From JBGSON01 sp041739085 (GTDB taxonomy: Bacteria; Patescibacteriota; Gracilibacteria; CAIRYL01): DNA of 44,663 bases. The stretch lies in assembly GCA_041739085.1 (NCBI GenBank), contig JBGSON010000021.1, forward strand, positions 1 to 44,663, given 5' to 3'. Position numbers and translations under genes: made by a program. Positions within the stretch are counted from its first letter, which is position 1. The number at the start of each line of letters is the position of its first letter. This document shows positions 40,365 to 44,663 of the stretch, piece after piece. The notes below the pieces were generated by a model. The model made no database searches, had not been told where the DNA came from, and saw only the letters and a list, made by a program, of their open reading frames with translations.

Positions 40365-41108
40365 TCATTTCAGCGAATTCACGATGGAGATAAAACCGAT
40401 ATCTTCATCCCCTTTCGCGGCATAGACGTGCCTCACATAGAGAATCGACTCGTAGACACCAAACCGAGTGGTGGCGTCTTTTTGTGACACATTTGGGAAT
40501 TCCCTTCTCGCCATGGCGATGACTTTTTTCAATTCCTTTTTCGCAAGGGCAACTTCCTCAAATTTCCGTGCACCCGTTGTAAAAAGTCCAACGAGTACCT
40601 GCTCTTGCTTTTCTAATGCGGAGCCAACCTCACCTTCTGAGAACGGGATCTTTTTCTCTCGAAGTTTCTTGCACTCCTGTTCGAGAAACGAAACCGGGCA
40701 TGCTTCAGTGAGGTTCAGGAGAAAAGCAGCGACCACTTCCGAAATTTCGAATTGGCCAGCAATGGTGCGAAAGCGTTCGAGGGACATTTGAGAAATCCCT
40801 AGGATGTAATTCTCTCTCCGGATGTCCCAGAGAGAGAATTTGAATTCCCGCGACAGGAGATCGGCAGAAACCATCGGGGTGTTGTGAAGGAGATACTCCC
40901 GAAGAATGTTTCCTGCAATCTCCTTTGCTCTCTCCTGGAGCCAAAGATCGTCATATCCTGATTGTTCCGTTTTGCTTCGCGCTTCCGTGAATTTTCCCAG
41001 CCTCAGAAATTCGAAAATCTCTTCCCGAGCCTGGTTGATGTCCTGAGGAAATGCGTCGCGAAAAAAGAAAATGATGATCACAATAACGAACACTTGAAAA
41101 ACTTTCAT
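40365..41108 (-). CDS. Exported hypothetical protein, 247 aa
   Basis: Start at 41108 is fixed by the SD AGGAGG 7 bp upstream; the longer frame has no SD. The N-terminal MKVFQVFVIVIIIFFFRDAFPQ is a signal peptide or membrane anchor. The rest is helical and charged, with an early EEIFEFLRLGKFTEAR that resembles a TPR-like helix pair and two Cys (EACPVSFLEQECKKL). Upstream is a 9-bp inverted repeat at 41195-41227 that may be an operator. It converges with rplL. Family not recognised. Confidence 0.75.
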   Translation of the reverse strand: MKVFQVFVIVIIIFFFRDAFPQDINQAREEIFEFLRLGKFTEARSKTEQSGYDDLWLQERAKEIAGNILREYLLHNTPMVSADLLSREFKFSLWDIRRENYILGISQMSLERFRTIAGQFEISEVVAAFLLNLTEACPVSFLEQECKKLREKKIPFSEGEVGSALEKQEQVLVGLFTTGARKFEEVALAKKELKKVIAMARREFPNVSQKDATTRFGVYESILYVRHVYAAKGDEDIGFISIVNSLK

Positions 41109-41194
41109 GAGAAGACCTCCTGGTTGAAATGGGTTGATGTGATGTGTAACGAAAAGAGAATCTGCCCCCATCCGGATTTCGGATTGCTCATTGG

Positions 41195-41227
41195 ATATTC
41201 TGACAGTCTTAGTAGACATCAGAATAT
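41195..41227. promoter_or_regulatory. Perfect inverted repeat, possible operator
   Basis: ATATTCTGA (41195-41203) and TCAGAATAT (41219-41227), 15 bp apart. It lies 87-119 bp upstream of the exported-protein gene start. The spacing between arm centres (24 bp) is near two helical turns, as for dimeric repressors. No convincing promoter seen nearby. Confidence 0.45.
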
Positions 41228-41383
41228 ACTTGGGGACAAATGCCTTTTCGTTACTTTTATGACTGTGTTGTCAATGAACTATATCACTTTTTAAGGCGAC
41301 ATTGTTTCACAAGAAATGGCAAAATGGAAATGATTTTTCATGCGTCATTCACACGAGTAAGAGGAAAAAGGAAGGACTGGTCT

Positions 41384-41518
41384 CTGTCATTCCGTCCCGC
41401 TGAGCGGGACGGAATCTCCCGTTGCCAGAAAATACCGTGAAATATTTTGGCACCGCTCACTTGTTCCCTTCGCAAATCATGAACAGGGAGACCCCGGATC
41501 AAGTCCGGGGTGACAGAA
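41384..41518. repeat. BIME-like pair of inverted REP hairpins
   Basis: Left hairpin: perfect 12-bp stem ATTCCGTCCCGC-TGA-GCGGGACGGAAT (41389-41415). Right hairpin: ACCCCGGA-TCAAG-TCCGGGGT (41491-41511). Read on opposite strands, both carry CTGTCAYYCCG before and TCTCCC after the stem. The left core is identical to that at 11868-11885. No gene lies between 41109 and 41629. Confidence 0.75.
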
Positions 41519-41535
41519 TCAATTTATTCCCTGCA

Positions 41536-41568
41536 TTTTTTCTTTTCTGTTTTCTGCTTTTTCTTTTC
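41536..41568 (+). repeat. Second copy of the dispersed 33-nt pyrimidine repeat
   Basis: Identical at 31 of 33 positions to 33362-33394, same orientation. It lies about 60 bp before the dnaG start, as the other copy lies about 110 bp before the 383-aa gene. Confidence 0.65.
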
Positions 41569-41629
41569 TCTTCTTTCCCGTATTCTTCCTCACGTTCTCC
41601 TCACGGAAAAATATTACAGAGCGGGTTCC

Positions 41630-43399
41630 ATGGATGCTGTTTCCCAGATCAAATCGAGGCTTTCGATCACGGATGTCGTTTCCCGCTATGTCGCTCTCAA
41701 GAAGGCGGGAAGGAATATGAAGGGACTCTGTCCTTTCCATGATGACCACAGCCCTTCGTTTCTTGTGAGTGAAGAAAAAGGACTTGCCTGGTGTTTCGTC
41801 TGCCAGAACGGTGGTGACATTTTCTCGTTTATTCAGAAAATCGAGTCCGTGGATTTTCCGGAAGCGTTGAACATCCTCGCCGAAATGGCGGGCGTGGATC
41901 TCTCAAAAGCATCTCCCGGAAAAACTTCCGCAGATAAGGATAAAAAACTCCGACTCCTCTCTCTCCTCGAATCAGCTGAGGAGCATTTCCGGTCAAATTA
42001 CCTTCAACACAAGAAAGTGCAGGAAAAGGTGGAAGAGCGAAAGATTTCTCAGGATACGATTCAGAAATTCGGAATCGGATACGCCAAGGATGAATTCCAT
42101 GACCTCGAAAATGCTCTGCTGAAGAAAGGCTACTCAAGGAAAGAAATGCTCGATTCGGGCGTCGTGACGGTCTCTGACGGCAAAGGACAGGAAGTCTATG
42201 ACCGATTCCGGAAAAGGATCATGTTCCCAATTGCGGACCATCACGGATCGCTCCGCGGATTCGGGGGAAGGATTTTTAAGGAAGGGGAACCGAAATACCT
42301 GAATTCCCCTGAATCCGTCCTCTATGAGAAGAGCAAGATCCTTTACGGACTCAACTTCGCGGTCGACGCGATCAAAAAGAAGGACTTCTGCCTCATCACG
42401 GAAGGATATTTCGATGTCATCGCATGCCACAATGCGGGAATTGACAATACCGTCTCGGTGAGCGGCGTGGCGCTGAGCGAATCCCATATAAAACTTCTTC
42501 ATCGTTTTACGAAAAATATCGTCTTCGCCTTTGACGCGGATCCCGCCGGGCGTGAAGCGACAAAACGAGCGATCCAGACCGCGATCCAGGCAGGATCGAA
42601 TGTGTTTGTCGTGAGCATCCCCGGGGGAAAGGACCCCGATGAATCGCTCCGCGGAGACCGAGAAGCATTCCCGAATGCGCTAGAGGCGAGGACTCCCGTG
42701 ATGGACTACCTCCTTTCTGCGCTTTTTGAAGGAAAAAACCCGGATCATATCTCCGACAAGAGGGCCATCCTTGATGAATTTCTTCCTTTTCTCTCCCTTT
42801 TCCCGAGCGATCTGGAGCAGGGGTTCTATGTGAAAAAACTTTCGGATCGGCTGAAGACACCAGAGATGGTCGTACAGAAGGAACTCATTGAATGGAAAAA
42901 GAAAAACACGCATGAAAGGCGGATTCCGAAAGCTGAAAAACTGTCTCTTTCATCTCCTGTTCAGGAAGCGATTTCTCCATTTTCTTTTCTTGTCGGTTAT
43001 TTCGGAGCGTTTCCCGATCTCCTCCCATCAAGCGAGGGAACACTCCTCGCAGATCTAATTCCAGAAAATACCGAAAAAAAATTTTACAATGCCATGCTCA
43101 AAGAGTATAATACCACGGGCGCTTTGCATCCCAAGGTTCTCTTGACAGAATTCTCCGAAGAGGAAGCAAAGCATCTCGAGCTCTTGACGCTTTATTGCGA
43201 AGAACACGGGGACAAGCTCCCGGAAGATACGAGGAAAGATACGGTAAAAAAAGTGATCAAGAATCTCAACAAGGCACTTATCACCAGGGAACAAAGGATA
43301 CTCACGGAAGCGCTGAAACAAACACCAAAATGCGGGAGTGAAGAAAAGGAAATCCTGAAAAAACTTCACGACCTCACCAGGCTCATCGCCCGATTTTAA
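41630..43399 (+). CDS. dnaG: DNA primase
   Basis: 589 aa from the ATG at 41630 (MDAVSQIKSRLSITDVVSRYV), the family-typical N-terminus; upstream in-frame Met residues lack family similarity. Makes RNA primers at the replication fork. CHC2 zinc finger: CPFHDDHSPSF and WCFVCQNGGD. The RNA-polymerase core includes KFGIGYA, FRKRIMFPIADHHGSLRGFGGR, YLNSPES. The TOPRIM domain has ITEGYFDVIACHNAG (catalytic Glu) and FAFDADPAGREATKRA (metal Asp pair). GGKDPDES follows. The C-terminal helicase-binding region is divergent. It directly precedes rpoD (20 bp). Confidence 0.96.
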   Translation: MDAVSQIKSRLSITDVVSRYVALKKAGRNMKGLCPFHDDHSPSFLVSEEKGLAWCFVCQNGGDIFSFIQKIESVDFPEALNILAEMAGVDLSKASPGKTSADKDKKLRLLSLLESAEEHFRSNYLQHKKVQEKVEERKISQDTIQKFGIGYAKDEFHDLENALLKKGYSRKEMLDSGVVTVSDGKGQEVYDRFRKRIMFPIADHHGSLRGFGGRIFKEGEPKYLNSPESVLYEKSKILYGLNFAVDAIKKKDFCLITEGYFDVIACHNAGIDNTVSVSGVALSESHIKLLHRFTKNIVFAFDADPAGREATKRAIQTAIQAGSNVFVVSIPGGKDPDESLRGDREAFPNALEARTPVMDYLLSALFEGKNPDHISDKRAILDEFLPFLSLFPSDLEQGFYVKKLSDRLKTPEMVVQKELIEWKKKNTHERRIPKAEKLSLSSPVQEAISPFSFLVGYFGAFPDLLPSSEGTLLADLIPENTEKKFYNAMLKEYNTTGALHPKVLLTEFSEEEAKHLELLTLYCEEHGDKLPEDTRKDTVKKVIKNLNKALITREQRILTEALKQTPKCGSEEKEILKKLHDLTRLIARF

Positions 43400-43419
43400 T
43401 CTTTTATTCCCGTTCCTTT

Positions 43420-44663
43420 TTGGCCAAACACACCACATTCATCAGGCAACCATCGAAAGAAGAACTCGCGAAATTCCCACAGGATGTTCAGGAACTCATT
43501 AAAAAAGGGAGGGCTCATGGATTTGTCACCCAGCAGGAACTCATGAAGGCTCTTCCCAATGCGGAAGATGATCTTGATCTTCTCGACAGCGTCTACACAC
43601 TGTTCATGGAGCTCGGCATCGAGGTCATCGATGTCCGCGATACGCTCATCTGGGAATCACAGCGTGAAAAGAAGGTGGGAAAACCCGTTGAAAAGAAGAA
43701 AAAAAGCGAGACCACTGAATCTTCCGACTCTGAAAGTGATGAGGAGGAGTCTGAGACTGAAGAGGAGTCCGATTATGATTTTTTTGAAGACGCAGGAGAA
43801 GAAGAACCCGAAGTCCCGGCAAAAGAACCCGAAGAAGCCCCTGAAGAAGGAGCAGAGGAGCAGAGTGATCTTGCGGCAAGAAAGCAGATCGAACTCACTG
43901 AGATCTCGAACGACTCCGTGCGCATGTATCTCTCGGAAATCGGCCGCGTCCCTCTCCTCAAGGCGGAAGAAGAGATATCTCTCGCGAAACGTATTGAGCG
44001 TGGAGATGCCGCGGCAAAACAACATCTCGCCGAGGCAAACCTGCGCCTCGTCGTGTCGATTTCAAAAAAATACATCGGCCGCGGGCTTTCATTTCTTGAC
44101 CTCATCCAGGAAGGGAATATCGGGCTTTTCCGTGCAGTTGAAAAATTTGATTACCGGAGGGGGTTCAAGTTTTCGACGTATGCGACGTGGTGGATCCGCC
44201 AGGCGATCACGAGAGCGATCGCAGACCAGGCCCGGACGATCCGGATCCCTGTTCACATGGTCGAAACCATCAATAAGCTCACCCACACAAAAAGGCGTCT
44301 CATGCAGGAGCTCGGACGCGATCCGACCATCGAAGAGCTCTCTGCGGAAATGGACCTCGACATCAAGAAAGTCCGGCATATCCTCAAGATTTCCCAGGAC
44401 ATCGTATCTCTCGAAGCACCCGTCGGAGCGGAGGAGGATTCCAAACTCGGTGATTTTATCGAGGATAATGACAGCATCTCTCCGGTCGAATCCACCTCGA
44501 GGCAGATCCTCAAAGAAAACATCCATTCCATGCTCATGTATCTCTCTCCGCGGGAGAGGAAGATCATCGAGATGAGATTCGGACTCATCGACGGAGTATC
44601 ACATACCCTTGAGGAAGTAGGGAAGGAATTCGGAGTCACCAGGGAACGCATTCGCCAGATCGA
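43420..44663 (+). CDS. rpoD: Primary sigma factor RpoD/SigA (3' end outside window)
   Basis: About 414 residues are visible and the frame runs off the window. No ATG precedes region 1.1 (DVQELIKKGRAHGFVTQQEL), so I chose the TTG at 43420 (MAKHTTFIRQPSKEEL), 20 bp after dnaG. An acidic Glu/Ser insert lies at about residues 90-150. Region 1.2 follows (DSVRMYLSEIGRVPLL), then region 2 (ANLRLVVSISKKYIGRGL, LDLIQEGNIGL, KFSTYATWWIRQAI), region 3 (RIPVHMVETINKL), and the start of region 4 (LSPRERKIIEMRFGL, then TRERIRQI). Region 2.4 is complete, matching the TTG/extended -10 promoters seen here. Confidence 0.95.
   Translation, partial: MAKHTTFIRQPSKEELAKFPQDVQELIKKGRAHGFVTQQELMKALPNAEDDLDLLDSVYTLFMELGIEVIDVRDTLIWESQREKKVGKPVEKKKKSETTESSDSESDEEESETEEESDYDFFEDAGEEEPEVPAKEPEEAPEEGAEEQSDLAARKQIELTEISNDSVRMYLSEIGRVPLLKAEEEISLAKRIERGDAAAKQHLAEANLRLVVSISKKYIGRGLSFLDLIQEGNIGLFRAVEKFDYRRGFKFSTYATWWIRQAITRAIADQARTIRIPVHMVETINKLTHTKRRLMQELGRDPTIEELSAEMDLDIKKVRHILKISQDIVSLEAPVGAEEDSKLGDFIEDNDSISPVESTSRQILKENIHSMLMYLSPRERKIIEMRFGLIDGVSHTLEEVGKEFGVTRERIRQI

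Noticed and set aside
43559..44575. Long plus-strand frame rich in Arg and Ser
   Set aside because: It overlaps rpoD in another frame. The rpoD frame shows all sigma regions, while this one has no family features.
1..44663. Alternative genetic code (UGA as glycine), known in some CPR lineages
   Set aside because: TGA ends asnS, aroA, pth, the 440-aa gene and others exactly at expected protein ends, and family Gly positions are GGN codons.

Overview
The window looks like a chromosomal segment of a small-genome bacterium of the Candidate Phyla Radiation (Patescibacteria). The evidence is indirect. Housekeeping genes are scattered singly or in short operons instead of the usual long ones. Several proteins are reduced (for example, a pyruvate kinase without its C-terminal domain). 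There are very large secreted Cys-rich, cohesin/dockerin-like and Ig-like proteins, a membrane transporter-HEAT fusion, and few strong Shine-Dalgarno sites. Base composition is moderate rather than AT-rich, and an aroA-aroK pair is present. This would suit a Peregrinibacteria/Peribacteria-type lineage, but that is an inference. Stop codons behave as in the standard bacterial code, with no sign of UGA recoding.

Layout. 1-7.2 kb: the 3' part of asnS, a small lipoprotein, the aroA-aroK shikimate operon with a YtxH-like gene, folE, an SPFH-NfeD membrane operon, and khpB (jag). 7.4-11.8 kb: obgE-pth, a small unknown gene, rpsU and der. 11.85-12.8 kb: a REP-associated tyrosine transposase (RAYT) bounded by two 29-bp hairpins that are exact inverted copies, next to a remnant of an IS30-type HTH gene. 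12.9-24.9 kb: a co-directional surface module. It has a small membrane-anchored Cys protein, two giant exported multidomain proteins (1679 and 1826 aa) that combine cohesin-like or Ig-like modules with C-terminal dockerin-like repeats, and a cohesin-like lipoprotein. 24.9-30.5 kb: pyk, tRNA-Arg(TCG) with a repeat-rich tail, an NTT/MFS-like transporter fused to HEAT repeats, and a beta-CASP nuclease. 30.6-35.7 kb: two remotely similar GAF-like genes with near-identical promoters, alanine dehydrogenase, and a helical unknown. 35.7-38.9 kb: an island with a strong promoter, a long structured RNA leader, a membrane coiled-coil protein, and a 523-aa unknown. 39.0-44.7 kb: rplJ-rplL with an attenuating leader, a small exported protein, BIME-like repeats, and dnaG-rpoD running off the end.

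The non-coding DNA is rich in signal. About ten promoters can be read by eye. They share a TTG-type -35, a spacer of 17 bp in almost every case, and often an extended -10 (TGA or TGC just before the hexamer). Many genes start behind a pyrimidine tract ending directly at the ATG instead of an SD. Hairpins of the family that bounds the RAYT recur as the terminators of other genes. A degenerate 9-bp tandem repeat occurs in two intergenic regions, once as a nested hairpin.

The best candidates for undescribed biology are the cohesin/dockerin surface module, the ~375-nt multi-hairpin leader at 35997-36371, and the pair of GAF-like genes. All assignments are from reading the sequence; no searches were run.
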